Source: Cytobacillus dafuensis (GTDB lineage: Bacteria; Bacillota; Bacilli; Bacillales; Cytobacillaceae). From it: a DNA stretch of 64,000 nt. The DNA lies in NCBI RefSeq assembly GCF_007995155.1, contig NZ_CP042593.1:3638001-3702000 (forward strand). Direction: 5' to 3'. The position numbers were made by a program, and so were the translations under genes. A model generated the notes under the pieces. That model worked only from the letters and a program-made list of their open reading frames with translations. It did not search any database and had not been told where the DNA came from. Below, piece after piece: positions 18,141 to 29,900 of the stretch (the first letter of the stretch is position 1; the number at the start of each line of letters is the position of its first letter).

Positions 18141-19256
18141 TTGAACCCTAAATATATTAATCGTACGATACGTTTTTTAATTGTTATTGCTTCTATTGTT
18201 TTAATTTTCATGGGCTTTTACTATTTATCAAAATTAACCTATCCTTTTTTAATAGCATTTGCTATTGCATTTCTAATAAATCCTCTCGTTAATTTCCTAC
18301 AACATAAGTGTAGGATACCGCGAGGACTTTCAGTAGTAATAAGCCTAGTTTTATTAATTTCTATTTTTGCTGGTCTGATTACTCTTTTAATAGTTGAAAT
18401 TGTTTCAGGGACAGAATATTTAGCGCAAGTTGTTCCTGATCATCTTGATACATTAATTGATTACACTGAGCAATTCATAGCTGCACAAATTATTCCATTA
18501 TATAATAAGATAACAAGCATATTTGTTAATCTAGGTACTGGACAGCAAGATACAATCTTAGCGAATATAGAAAGTGTCGGTAAAGAGATCGGTTCTACTG
18601 TTGGTGCATTTATCCAAGACTTTTTTGGAAAAATCCCTAAAATCATTTCGTGGTTTCCGAATGCAGGAAGCGTTCTAATTTTCTCTTTATTAGGGACATT
18701 TTTTATTAGTAAGGATTGGTATCGACTATCCACCTTGGGAAGCAAGATTATTCCTAACCGAGCAAAAAAAAGCGGAATCACTGTGTTTGCAGATTTGAAA
18801 AAAGCTCTATTTGGATTTATTAAAGCTCAAGCAACACTCATTTCCCTTACCACAGTCATTATTTTAATAGGATTGTTAATATTACGTATTGATTATGCCA
18901 TGACAATTGCATTAATTACTGGCATTATTGATGTTATACCATATTTAGGAACTGGGCTAGTCTTTGTTCCATGGATTATTTATGAAGCAATTACTGGAGA
19001 TATTGGAATGGCTATTGGATTAGGAGTTTTGTATACAATCGTTCTTGTTCAGCGTCAAATAATGGAACCAAAAATACTTTCATCCAATATCGGACTTGAT
19101 CCGCTTGCAACATTAATTTCCTTATTTGTTGGATTTAAGCTAATTGGATTTTTAGGTTTAATTGTCGGACCAGTCACACTTGTGATTATTACGACTCTTC
19201 ATAAAGCGAACGTATTCCGAGATATATGGGCATTTATTAAAGGTAGCGAAGCATAA
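18141..19256 (+). CDS. ytvI: sporulation membrane protein YtvI (AI-2E transporter family)
   Basis: A 371-residue polytopic protein of the AI-2E/TqsA permease family. Two N-terminal membrane helices, an extracytoplasmic region (about 85-170) and about five C-terminal helices, with the family signature GIIDVIPYLGTGLVFVPW and a late LIGFLGLIVGPV. In B. subtilis YtvI is annotated as a sporulation integral membrane protein; the substrate is not known. TTG start with AAGGGAGG. It is transcribed away from ytwI; the 291-base gap between them shows no other gene. Confidence 0.85.
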   Translation: MNPKYINRTIRFLIVIASIVLIFMGFYYLSKLTYPFLIAFAIAFLINPLVNFLQHKCRIPRGLSVVISLVLLISIFAGLITLLIVEIVSGTEYLAQVVPDHLDTLIDYTEQFIAAQIIPLYNKITSIFVNLGTGQQDTILANIESVGKEIGSTVGAFIQDFFGKIPKIISWFPNAGSVLIFSLLGTFFISKDWYRLSTLGSKIIPNRAKKSGITVFADLKKALFGFIKAQATLISLTTVIILIGLLILRIDYAMTIALITGIIDVIPYLGTGLVFVPWIIYEAITGDIGMAIGLGVLYTIVLVQRQIMEPKILSSNIGLDPLATLISLFVGFKLIGFLGLIVGPVTLVIITTLHKANVFRDIWAFIKGSEA

Positions 19257-19296
19257 GATAATTTTTTTAGAATTATTTTAAACAAATATATATAAC

Positions 19297-19330
19297 AAAG
19301 CCACTCTTTTAGAGCAAAAGAGTGGCTTTT
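19297..19330. terminator. bidirectional terminator between ytvI and fxsA
   Basis: AAAGCCACTCTTTT (19297-19310) and AAAAGAGTGGCTTT (19316-19329) form a 14-bp stem with a 5-base loop, followed by TT. It serves the convergent ytvI and pfkA-pyk-fxsA transcripts. Confidence 0.9.
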
Positions 19331-19348
19331 TAATGTTCTTCTTTACAA

Positions 19349-19735
19349 TTACCTAATGATTGTAAATGTATTTCTATCCATCCATTTTCGAAACATCTTT
19401 AAAATTAGCTTTTTGAAAAAGAGCTTCGTTGGTGAAGTAAGCATAAGTAAGCCGGTAATATCCGTTATAAATCCAGGTGTGAGCAGCAATATGCCACCGA
19501 TAAGAATACAAATCCCATCCAAAATAGCATCTCCTGGCATTTGGCCATTCTGAAGCTGCTCATTGACTCTTCTAATCGTCTCAAGCCCCTGCTTTTTAGC
19601 TAAGTAGGCACCTAGAAATCCAGTAAATAAAATTAAGGCTATTGTTGGCCAAACTCCAATAATCTTACCTGATAAGAGTAAAACTGCAATCTCGGCAGCA
19701 GGAACAGTAATCATGATTAAGACAAGATAACGCAT
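19349..19735 (-). CDS. fxsA: FxsA family membrane protein
   Basis: A 128-residue protein with three to four hydrophobic segments (LVLIMITVPAAEIAVLLLSG, TIALILFTGFLGAYLA, DGICILIGGILLLTPGFITD). The GAYLAKKQGLETIRR and LLTPGFITDITGLLLL-like patterns are typical of FxsA, named for suppression of F exclusion of phage T7 in E. coli; its cellular role in bacilli is unknown. It starts 11 bases after the pyk stop and is probably the last gene of the pfkA-pyk unit. Confidence 0.88.
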   Translation of the reverse strand: MRYLVLIMITVPAAEIAVLLLSGKIIGVWPTIALILFTGFLGAYLAKKQGLETIRRVNEQLQNGQMPGDAILDGICILIGGILLLTPGFITDITGLLMLTSPTKLFFKKLILKMFRKWMDRNTFTIIR

Positions 19736-19746
19736 TCTATCACCTA

Positions 19747-21507
19747 TTAAAGTACACTAGCATGTCCGTTATATATTACACCACGATTGGAATCTACTGT
19801 AATTTCTTGACCATCTTTAAATAATTTTGTTGCATTTTCAACCCCAACGATAACCGGAATGCCAATATTTAATCCCACTACAGCTGCATGGCTAGTCAGC
19901 CCACCCTCCTCAGTAATTAGGGCGCTGCATTTCTCTATAGCCGGTACCATTTCTCGATCAGATCCTATTGTAACTAGTATCGAGCCTTCTGTAACTTTTG
20001 AGAGTGCTTCTTCTGCATTTCGTGCAATTACAACCTTTCCAAATGCAGATTTACGCCCAATTCCTTGAGCTTTTGCAACGATATCCCCTATAACATGAAT
20101 TTTCATCAAATTCGTTGTACCCGTCTCACCTACTGGAACTCCAGCTGTAATCACAACTAAATCGCCAGAGGATACGATTCCGCTATTTAAACTTTCTTCG
20201 ACAGCTGCATCTAACATATCGTCTGTTGTTGTAGCTTTTTTTCCAATTTGCGGATAAGCCCCCCACACTAATGCAAGGCGTCGTGATACATAATCATTTG
20301 ATGTTACAGCAACGATAGGAGCCTTAGGACGGTATTTTGAAATCATCCTTGCTGTATGGCCGCTTTCAGTCGGAGTGATAATTGCATCTACGCCTAAATT
20401 AAGAGCAGTATGCGCAACGGATTGACCAATAGCATCCGTGATATTATGTTCATTATCTTTACTGCGAGAAGATAGAATTTCTTTATGTGCTAACGCCGAC
20501 TCAGCTCGAGAAGCAATATTATGCATCGTTTGCACAGCTTCAACAGGATAGGATCCAGCAGCGGTTTCACCTGATAACATAATTGCATCTGTACCATCAA
20601 AAATAGCATTCGCTACATCACTTGCTTCCGCACGAGTCGGACGTGGATTGCGCTGCATGGAATCTAGCATTTGTGTCGCTGTAATAACTGGTTTTCCTTG
20701 TGCATTACACTTTTTTATTAATTGCTTTTGCACCAAAGGAACTTCTTCAGCAGGGATTTCTACACCGAGATCTCCTCTTGCTACCATTAAGCCCTCAGAA
20801 ACTTCAAGAATTTCATCGATCTTATCGACCCCTTCTTGATTTTCAATTTTAGGAATAATATGTATATGCGAGGCATTATTTTCTTCTAAAAGCTGTCTAA
20901 TTTCCAGAACATCTGAAGCTCTGCGAACAAAAGATGCTGCAATGAAATCTATTCCTTGTTCAATTCCGAACAGAATATCCTGTGCATCCTTTTCTGTAAT
21001 ACCCGGTAAATTTACAGAGACTCCAGGAACGTTTACACCCTTTTTATTTTTTAATGTCCCACCGTTTAAAATTTTTGTAGAGATTTCCCTTGATGCATGA
21101 TTAATATTAATGACCTCTAGTGCAATCAAGCCGTCATCAAGTAATATTTTTGTACCTATTTCAATATCATCAATTAATTCTTCATATGTAACAGAAAACT
21201 TTTCTGCAGTTCCCTCTACTTCATCCATCGATACGATAATTTCGCTGCCAGCCATTAATTCAATTGCGCCATCTTTCATATTATGTGTACGAATTTCTGG
21301 ACCTTTCGTATCTAAAAGTATCGCTATTGTTTTCCCTGTTTGTTTTGCTGCCTCCCGAATATTATTAATACGTTGCCCGTGCTCTTCAAAATTTCCGTGA
21401 GAAAAATTTAATCGTGCAACATTCATACCAGCTTCAATTAACTGTATTAATTTCTCTACACTTTCACTTGCTGGCCCTATCGTACAAACGATCTTTGTTT
21501 TACGCAT
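19747..21507 (-). CDS. pyk: pyruvate kinase with C-terminal PEP-utiliser-like domain
   Basis: Converts PEP and ADP to pyruvate and ATP. The 586-residue protein is the long bacillar type: barrel and B domain ([26 protein letters not shown]), active-site region ([38 protein letters not shown]), allosteric C domain, then about 110 extra residues like the PEP-synthase phosphohistidine domain with [15 protein letters not shown]. It is downstream of pfkA by about 90 bases, a standard glycolytic pair. Confidence 0.96.
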   Translation of the reverse strand: MRKTKIVCTIGPASESVEKLIQLIEAGMNVARLNFSHGNFEEHGQRINNIREAAKQTGKTIAILLDTKGPEIRTHNMKDGAIELMAGSEIIVSMDEVEGTAEKFSVTYEELIDDIEIGTKILLDDGLIALEVININHASREISTKILNGGTLKNKKGVNVPGVSVNLPGITEKDAQDILFGIEQGIDFIAASFVRRASDVLEIRQLLEENNASHIHIIPKIENQEGVDKIDEILEVSEGLMVARGDLGVEIPAEEVPLVQKQLIKKCNAQGKPVITATQMLDSMQRNPRPTRAEASDVANAIFDGTDAIMLSGETAAGSYPVEAVQTMHNIASRAESALAHKEILSSRSKDNEHNITDAIGQSVAHTALNLGVDAIITPTESGHTARMISKYRPKAPIVAVTSNDYVSRRLALVWGAYPQIGKKATTTDDMLDAAVEESLNSGIVSSGDLVVITAGVPVGETGTTNLMKIHVIGDIVAKAQGIGRKSAFGKVVIARNAEEALSKVTEGSILVTIGSDREMVPAIEKCSALITEEGGLTSHAAVVGLNIGIPVIVGVENATKLFKDGQEITVDSNRGVIYNGHASVL

Positions 21508-21599
21508 AATGATTCCTCCTCATTGTGGTTGCTGCGACTCCCAAAATAATCGAGACTAGGGTTGTTCCGTCGCCTCGCTTTTCTTAAATATACAATAAT

Positions 21600-22571
<972 letters not shown>

Positions 22572-22811
22572 TTAATTCATATTTTCATATGTAAATTGTG
22601 TGAAGTACTATATTTAATAAAAATTACAATGAGTACTATGTTGGTATAAACAAAACACATTGTAAAAATTCTACCAATAGTTCAGAAATTCTTTCATTAT
22701 GTTGGTTTATCTCTAAAATACCATGAAGATACAGCTATCACAACTTAATCCGTTTGAGCGCATAATTAATACGTATAGTAGCGTATCTTTCTTGGAAGAG
22801 AAAAAAATAAA

Positions 22812-22832
22812 AACGTGCTTTAATAGCACGTT
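22812..22832 (-). terminator. accA terminator
   Basis: AACGTGCT (22812-22819) and AGCACGTT (22825-22832) form an 8-bp stem with a 5-base loop, followed on the minus strand by TTTATTTTTTT. It touches the accA stop codon and ends the accD-accA transcript before pfkA. Confidence 0.85.
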
Positions 22833-22833
22833 C

Positions 22834-23811
22834 TTATTTTACCCCAATAAATTCCTTTAAAAAAGAATATTTTCCAATTGCTTTGTACTTATCATATCGA
22901 TGAGCGACTAATTCGTCCTCAGATAATCCTCTAAGCTCTTTTAAGGATGATAGTAGAAGGTTCTCAATATTTTTTGCCTGCTCGTTTACATTTTTATGTG
23001 CTCCGCCCTTAACTTCAGGGATGATTTCATCAACAACACCTAATTCCTTTAGATCAGGAGCAGTGATTCTCATACTTTCCGCAGCCCTTTTAGCTTGAGA
23101 GGCATCCTTCCATAGAATGGCCGCAGCACCTTCTGGTGATATTACCGAATAGGTTGAATTCTCAAGCATATGAATTTGATTTCCTACTCCTAGTGCCAGC
23201 GCACCACCGCTTCCACCTTCTCCAATTACGATGCATATCACAGGTACTTTTAAACCGGCCATCTCAAATAGATTCCTGGCAATCGCTTCACTTTGCCCGC
23301 GTTCTTCTGCTGCTTTTCCTGGGTAAGCCCCTTTTGTGTCGATAAAGCAGATGATTGGACGTCTAAATTTTTCAGCCTGTTTCATTAATCTTAATGCTTT
23401 ACGATACCCTTCAGGATGAGGCATTCCAAAATTTCTACGAATATTTTCTTTTGTATCTTTCCCACGCTGATGACCTATTACCGTAATAGGAAGCCCTTTA
23501 AATTTAGCAATCCCACCAACAATTGCCTCATCATCAGCATAAGTTCGATCTCCATGACATTCAAAGAAATCAGTAAAAAGGAGTGAAATATAATCCAAAG
23601 TTGTTGGACGACCTGGATGGCGTGCAATTTGTACTCGATCCCACGGTTTCATATTTTCATAAATATCTTTTTCTAATTTTTCTAATCGAGCTTCCAATTT
23701 CTCTATTTCAGCTGATAAATCAACCTCAGCATTTTTTGTAAATTCTTTTAGCTCTGCTATTTTTTTTCTTAGTTCTGTAACTGGACGTTCGAATTCAAGT
23801 TCTCCTACCAT
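22834..23811 (-). CDS. accA: acetyl-CoA carboxylase, carboxyltransferase subunit alpha
   Basis: With AccD it transfers carboxyl from carboxybiotin to acetyl-CoA to make malonyl-CoA. 325 residues: an N-terminal helical part ([18 protein letters not shown]), then the crotonase-fold carboxyltransferase domain with [32 protein letters not shown] and [15 protein letters not shown]. It overlaps accD by 7 bases, indicating coupled translation. ATG with GGGGGTGA upstream. Confidence 0.95.
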   Translation of the reverse strand: MVGELEFERPVTELRKKIAELKEFTKNAEVDLSAEIEKLEARLEKLEKDIYENMKPWDRVQIARHPGRPTTLDYISLLFTDFFECHGDRTYADDEAIVGGIAKFKGLPITVIGHQRGKDTKENIRRNFGMPHPEGYRKALRLMKQAEKFRRPIICFIDTKGAYPGKAAEERGQSEAIARNLFEMAGLKVPVICIVIGEGGSGGALALGVGNQIHMLENSTYSVISPEGAAAILWKDASQAKRAAESMRITAPDLKELGVVDEIIPEVKGGAHKNVNEQAKNIENLLLSSLKELRGLSEDELVAHRYDKYKAIGKYSFLKEFIGVK

Positions 23812-24674
23812 TCGAGGTCACCCCCATGTTGATGTATAGACAGAATCGATGCAATCTTTTCTTTCATTTCAAGTCTAGAGATTACAGCGTCTAATTGTCC
23901 ATGCTTTAATAGGAATTCAGCAGTCTGAAAATCTTCTGGCAATTCTTCACGAATCGTTTGCTCAATGATTCTTCTTCCGGCAAAGCCAATTAATGCGCCA
24001 GGCTCCGCTAAATTATAGTCACCTAAAGATGCGAAGCTTGCTGATACACCGCCTGTTGTTGGATGTGTCATGATCGATATGATCAATCCGCCATTGTCAC
24101 TAAATCTTTTCAAAGCAACACTCGTTTTAGCCATCTGCATGAGACTGAGTACACCCTCCTGCATCCGAGCTCCACCTGATGCTGTAAAAATGATAAACGG
24201 AACGGATAACTCATCTGCCTCTTCAATAGCAAGGGTTATTTTCTCACCTACTACAGATCCCATGCTCCCCATTCGAAAGGTAGAATCCATAACGGCTACG
24301 ACCACTTTTTGTCCTTCTACCATACCAATTCCAGTTACTACCGCTTCATTTATCCCACTTTTTTTACGGTCTTTTTCAAGCTTCTCAATATAATCTGGAA
24401 AATTCAGCGGATTTTCCGATATCATATCAGCATTCAATTCTTCAAAACTATTTTCATCTAGGAAGCTTCCCAGTCTTTCTTTTGAGTTCATTGAATGATG
24501 ATATTGGCAATGAAAACAAACCTTTAAATTTTTGACTAGTTCCTTAGTATACATAATCTTTTTGCAGTTCGGACACTTCGTCATAATTCCTTCTGGTACA
24601 TCCTGCTTGGCTGTTTCCGAAGGGATTGTTGCATATTTCTTCTTTTTTGGTTTTGAAAAAATCTCTTTAAGCAA
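23805..24674 (-). CDS. accD: acetyl-CoA carboxylase, carboxyltransferase subunit beta
   Basis: Partner of AccA. An N-terminal zinc finger (CPNCKK and CFHCQY) is followed by the carboxyltransferase fold with [39 protein letters not shown] and [12 protein letters not shown] place the start at the TTG at 24674 ([17 protein letters not shown], 289 residues): a GGGAGG site lies 7 bases before it, it matches the B. subtilis N-terminus, and the in-frame ATG seven codons earlier would itself contain that ribosome site. A GntR-type operator lies upstream. Confidence 0.94.
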   Translation of the reverse strand: MLKEIFSKPKKKKYATIPSETAKQDVPEGIMTKCPNCKKIMYTKELVKNLKVCFHCQYHHSMNSKERLGSFLDENSFEELNADMISENPLNFPDYIEKLEKDRKKSGINEAVVTGIGMVEGQKVVVAVMDSTFRMGSMGSVVGEKITLAIEEADELSVPFIIFTASGGARMQEGVLSLMQMAKTSVALKRFSDNGGLIISIMTHPTTGGVSASFASLGDYNLAEPGALIGFAGRRIIEQTIREELPEDFQTAEFLLKHGQLDAVISRLEMKEKIASILSIHQHGGDLEW

Positions 24675-24768
24675 GGTTATACCTCCCTGATCCATCTATA
24701 ACTGTGCATGACTTTAATCAAACAATAAGTAAATTAGGTATTTATAATTACAAAAGTGAAAATACGAG

Positions 24769-24787
24769 ATAGTGGTCAGACCACTAT
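24769..24787. promoter_or_regulatory. palindromic GntR/FadR-type operator before accD
   Basis: ATAGTGGTCAGACCACTAT is a perfect 9-bp inverted repeat around one base. TGGTCnGACCA is a typical recognition pattern of FadR-subfamily GntR regulators. It lies about 95 bases upstream of accD, between accD and the GntR gene, and its core recurs at the ytsJ promoter. No convincing -10/-35 pair was identified next to it. Confidence 0.8.
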
Positions 24788-24873
24788 TGAAAAATTAAAG
24801 TCATACAGGCAAAGGCTTGTCTATCCTATTTAATATAAAATAAAAAAGCTACAAAATCTGCAAAAAACTGTCG

Positions 24874-25497
24874 TTAAACATTCGACATTTTTCTTAAGCT
24901 TCTATAGGCTTCCCTAAGTTCTGCTCTTTGTCTGGATAACAATGTATTTATTACATTCATATACTCAAGCTTTGTCGTTTCTACCTTGTCCATTTTTAAT
25001 GAATTATAATAGTCTTTTAATATTGTCCAAATTCTAAGAAAAAGATGATTGTCTGCTAGCATAGCAACCTTCAGGAAAAACTCGTCATCTGTAAAGACGG
25101 CAGAATCTGCCCAGCTTTTGAAGCTCAACAATTGATCGTCATTTGATTTATTTTGAACTAACAGCAAGCAATCCATTTCAATTAAATATTTTGTTTCTAC
25201 TATATCCTTTTTCGCTTTTTCATCTCGCAATATAAAGGTACTTAACAATTGCACAAGCTGGTGTCCCTGAAAATCACGAATAAAGGTTCCTTCTCCCCTT
25301 CTGGTTTCAATTAAACCTAGGAGTTCAAGAGCCCTCAATGCTTCACGAACGGAAGAGCGCCCTACAATCAGGCGCTCCGATAGCTCACGTTCAGAAGGCA
25401 ATTTATCACCAGGCTTCAATCCATCTCTATCAATCATCGTTCTTAATTCTTTTACAATTTCAACATAAATCTTTGAATCTTTTTGATATTGACTCAC
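24874..25497 (-). CDS. GntR-family transcriptional regulator (FadR subfamily)
   Basis: A 207-residue regulator. The N-terminal winged helix has LKPGDKLPSERELSERL and GRSSVREALRALELLGLI followed by ETRRGEGTFI, diagnostic of the FadR group. The C-terminal helical part is of FCD type, probably binding a small acid or acyl effector. GTG start, 9 bases after ytsJ, so it is co-transcribed with malic enzyme. Identical palindromic cores before ytsJ and before accD make autoregulation and control of accDA likely. The effector (malate, acyl-CoA or other) is unknown. Confidence 0.85.
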   Translation of the reverse strand: MSQYQKDSKIYVEIVKELRTMIDRDGLKPGDKLPSERELSERLIVGRSSVREALRALELLGLIETRRGEGTFIRDFQGHQLVQLLSTFILRDEKAKKDIVETKYLIEMDCLLLVQNKSNDDQLLSFKSWADSAVFTDDEFFLKVAMLADNHLFLRIWTILKDYYNSLKMDKVETTKLEYMNVINTLLSRQRAELREAYRSLRKMSNV

Positions 25498-25506
25498 GAT
25501 TAAGGA

Positions 25507-26745
25507 TCACTCACTTTTCCCAATATCTGCGAGTTTTCGTGTTTTTTCTTTAATTTCTTCTGGATCTACTTTGATTCGAGCTACACCTGTTTCCATAGCT
25601 GATTTAGCTACTGCTGCGGCAACCTCAGGAGCCACCCTTGGGTCAAAAGGACCTGGAATGACATAATCTGCATTTAGTTCGCTTTCTTTTACAAGACCAG
25701 CAATCGCTTCTACAGCTGCAATCTTCATTCTTTCATTAATATGAGTTGCTCGAACATCTAATGCACCACGGAAAATCCCAGGGAATGCAAGGACATTGTT
25801 TACTTGGTTCGGGAAATCTGATCTTCCTGTTCCAATGACAGCTGCTCCAGCAGTCTTTGCTTCCTCAGGCATAATTTCTGGTGTAGGATTTGCCATCGCA
25901 AATATAATTGGATCTTGATTCATCGAACTAACCATTTCTGATGTCAATGCACCTGCTGCAGAAACACCAATAAATACGTCAGCACCTTTTATTACATCAG
26001 CTAAGCTTCCTTGCAATTTATCACGATTTGTAAATTTCGCCACATTATTTTTTACTTCATTCATTCCTTGTGGACGACCTTCGAAGATTGCACCCTTTGT
26101 GTCACACATAATAATATCTCGAACACCATAGGTATAGAGAAGTTTAATAATCGCAATACCAGCAGCACCAGCACCATTTGCAACTACACGAATTTCATTC
26201 ATTTTTTTACCAGTTATTTTTAGTGCGTTAACAAGCCCTGCAACCGTTACAATAGCAGTTCCATGCTGATCATCATGGAAGACAGGAATATTTGCTTCTT
26301 TCTTTAATCTTTCTTCAATAGCAAAGCAATTTGGAGCAGCAATATCCTCCAGATTAATTCCACCAAATGTCGGTTCTAGTAATTTAACGGTTTCAACTAT
26401 TTTATCAATATCCGTAGTATTTAAACAAATTGGAAAGGCATCTACCCCTGCAAAGCTTTTAAAAAGAACAGCTTTTCCTTCCATAACAGGGAGAGCAGCT
26501 TCTGGACCAATATTTCCAAGACCAAGTACAGCTGTTCCATCTGAAACCACAGCAACCATATTGCCTTTCATCGTATATTCATATACTGTTTCAGGCTTAT
26601 CATAAATTTCCTTACAAGGCTCAGCAACACCAGGTGAGTAGGCGAGACTCAAGTCCCTAGCATCCCTCACTGGTACTTTGGACTTTGATTCCAGTTTTCC
26701 TTTGTTCACTCTATGCATGTGAAGAGCTTCTTCACGTAAAGTCAT
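25507..26745 (-). CDS. ytsJ: NADP-dependent malic enzyme
   Basis: Oxidative decarboxylation of malate to pyruvate, producing NADPH in B. subtilis YtsJ. 412 residues: N-terminal malic domain with LAYSPGVAEPCKEI and IGPEAALPVMEGKAVLFK, metal/substrate segment INLEDIAAPNCFAIEERL, HDDQHGTAIV, then the NAD(P) domain with VVANGAGAAGIAI. NADPH and pyruvate made here would feed the fatty-acid pathway started by the nearby accDA, which fits the shared operator. ATG with GGAGAG upstream. Confidence 0.94.
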   Translation of the reverse strand: MTLREEALHMHRVNKGKLESKSKVPVRDARDLSLAYSPGVAEPCKEIYDKPETVYEYTMKGNMVAVVSDGTAVLGLGNIGPEAALPVMEGKAVLFKSFAGVDAFPICLNTTDIDKIVETVKLLEPTFGGINLEDIAAPNCFAIEERLKKEANIPVFHDDQHGTAIVTVAGLVNALKITGKKMNEIRVVANGAGAAGIAIIKLLYTYGVRDIIMCDTKGAIFEGRPQGMNEVKNNVAKFTNRDKLQGSLADVIKGADVFIGVSAAGALTSEMVSSMNQDPIIFAMANPTPEIMPEEAKTAGAAVIGTGRSDFPNQVNNVLAFPGIFRGALDVRATHINERMKIAAVEAIAGLVKESELNADYVIPGPFDPRVAPEVAAAVAKSAMETGVARIKVDPEEIKEKTRKLADIGKSE

Positions 26746-26856
26746 CTAGTTTCTCTCCTTTGGATTACTATTATTCGTGAATAACCCCTTAGTTGCTATA
26801 TTTACATAATGGTAATCGGCTAATATATAAACCTCATAACAATCATCTCCACTACT

Positions 26857-26877
26857 AGTATAGTGGTCAGACCAGTT
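26857..26877 (-). promoter_or_regulatory. ytsJ-gntR promoter -10 overlapped by GntR-type operator
   Basis: TATACT (26857-26862, minus strand) overlaps the palindrome with core TGGTCAGACCA (26864-26874), the same 11 bases as the accD operator. A clear -35 at proper spacing was not found. Binding here would block the polymerase, so the GntR protein probably represses its own operon. Confidence 0.75.
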
Positions 26878-26941
26878 CTCTTTTTACAAATATATCATAT
26901 TTGATCATGTTGTAAAGTATAATCATGAGTAGAAAAATGTA

Positions 26942-29900
26942 CTATTTCTTTAAAATAACATTACTTTCGCCAAGGGATGATTTAATTTTTCGGATGAAGT
27001 TTTCACCAGGATTTACCATATCCTCTTCACCTAAACGAATGCTCTTTTTGGTGCTTTCATAATATAACACAACTTGAATGTTTCCTTCATTTTCTCCAAA
27101 TAATTTTTTTAAGAAATGAAGAACTTCTGCATTTTCATTTTCTCTTGTAATTTTTAAATACAATACTGGGTCTTTATTTTCTTCCTCTTCTATAGCCGCT
27201 TTCACATCTTCACACTTATCAATAATAAATTGACGTTTCCCATCCTTTTCTTCGATCTTACCCTCAATGACAAGAATATTTCCTTGTTTTAATAGAGATG
27301 AGAACTTGCTGAATGTAGTTGGAAACACAACTGCTTCTATTTCCTCTGTTTGGTCACTAACAGATAAAAAAGCCATAGGTACATTTTTTTTCGTACGGAT
27401 CTTTTTGATATTTGTCAAGTATACAACAGCCTTCGCTTTTTTCATGTTGGGCTGTAAATGGTTAAGCGGATTTGCACCTAATAGAGGTAAATACGTCTCA
27501 AATATTGAAACTGGGTGATCTGAAAGATACAGTCCTAGCACTTCTTTTTCAAACGAAAGCTTATCCTCTGAACGAATTGGGTCTACTTCTGTATATTTTG
27601 GCTTTGGAAAAAAATCACCGTCAGCAAAGAAATCAATTTGTTCATCATCAGCCTTCAATAAATTGGCATGATCGATTGCAGCATCCAGGCTTGCAAGAAG
27701 GACAGCCCGGTCTTGTCCAAATTCATCAAAGCTTCCTGAATGTATGAATGCCTCCATCACTTTACGATTAATGGCTTTAGAAGATACTCTAATACAAAAA
27801 TCAAATAAATCGTCGAATTTCTTATTTTTCCTCGAGCTAAATATTTCCTTTAACACAGACACACCAAGGCCTTTTATGGCTGATAAACTGTATCTTATCG
27901 CATCTTTTTCTACTAAAAATGTATAGCCGCTATTGTTGATAGAGGGAGGAAGTATTTTAATATTCATTTGTTTAAGTTCTCGAATATATTGTGAAACCTT
28001 TTCCTCATTTCCTATAGCTGAACTTAGAAGGGCAGCCATAAAATGTAGTGGATAATGACTCTTTAAATACGCTAACTGATAAGAAATAAAGCTATAGGCG
28101 ACAGCATGACTTCGGTTAAAGCCATAGTTTGCAAAGCGGACGATTAAATCATAAATTTCATTCGCTGTTTTTTCGTTATACCCTTTGTTCAATGCCCCGT
28201 TTACAAAATGACTACGCTCCTTGTCAAGGACCTCTTTTTGCTTCTTGCTGACAGCTCTCCTTAGTAAATCTGCTTCTCCTAATGTGAATCCTGCCATTTT
28301 TGCCGCTATTTGCATGATCTGTTCCTGATAAACTATGACACCGTACGTATTCTCTAGGATTGGAATTAGATCAGGATGTGGATAAGTAACCTTTTGCTTA
28401 CCATGCTTTCTTTCAATAAATAATGGAATATTATCCATAGGACCTGGACGATTTAAAGCGTTAACAGCCACTATATCATCAAAGCAGGTAGGTCTAAGTC
28501 TCGTTAAAACTCTTCTGACTGCTTGGGCTTCAAGCTGAAAAATACCAGTCGTTTCTCCTCTGCTTAATAACGTAAAGGTTGCTTCATCATCTAGTGGAAT
28601 CTCTTTAATCTTGATTTCTTTCCCTGTCTTTCTTTTGATCGAGGTTAAAATATTCTCAATCAAGGATAAATTTCTTAATCCAAGGAAGTCCATTTTCAAT
28701 AAACCGACATCTTCTAAATGCTCCATCGAATACTGAGTTAAATAAACATTATCATGGCCATTCTGGATTGGAATGACATTTACTAATGGCTTTTCACTAA
28801 TAACAACACCTGCAGCATGTGTGGAAGTATGTCTTGGCAAGCCTTCAATTTTAAGTGTAGTTTCAAATAGCTTGCGATTAAAATCTGACTCCTTTACAAA
28901 CATTCTTAACGCCTCAGATTCCTTATAAGCATCTTTAAGCGTCATTCCCAATTTAGATGGAATTCTTCTCGAAAGATTATCCAATTCCTTAGGATTTAAC
29001 CCGAAAGCTCGTCCTACATCACGTACTGCAGCCTTTGCCGCAAGTGTTCCAAAAGTGATGATTTGTGCAACATGCAAATCTCCATATTTGTTGGAAACAT
29101 ATTTGATCACTTCATCCCTTCGATGATCCGGAAAGTCAATATCAATATCAGGCATTGAAATACGCTCTGGATTAAGGAAGCGCTCGAATAGCAGCTTGTG
29201 CTCAATAGGATCGACATCCGTAATATACAAAACATACGCTACCATTGATCCAGCTGCCGATCCCCGGCCTGGCCCTGTTAAGATCCCATTCTCTCTTGAA
29301 AACCTCATAAAATCCCAAACAATTAAGAAATAATCACTAAACTTCATTTTTTTTATAATTTGAAGTTCATATGATAATCTTCTTTGATGCTCATCATGAA
29401 TAGTTGAATATCTTTCTTTAAAGCCCTTCCAACAAATCTCCTCTAACAGCTCGTAAGCAGATGTATCTTTATCAACTGGATACTTAGGCAAGTTTTGCTG
29501 ATTAAGTTCAAGACTAACATTACATTTGTCAGCAATTTTCAGTGTGTTTTCCAGAGCCGATGGATATTCCACAAACAATTCTACCATTTCAGTTGAAGTC
29601 TTTAAGTGGTATTCATCACTATTTAGATGTTCTCTAGCATCATCCTGTATTTTCTCACCATTTTTTATTGCCAGCAGGCAACCTTGCGCAAATGCATCCT
29701 CTTTTGATAAATAATAAACTTGATTCGTTACCGTTAATTCGATGTCTGTTTCACTTGAAATACGAACTAAACTAGGAAGTATTTTTATTTCTTGATCAAT
29801 ACGATGATTCTGCAGGGAGAGATAAAAATGTTTTTTTTCAAACAATCCTTTATATAATTCCGCCACTTCTTTTGCTTTATCATATTCATCATGGCTCAAA

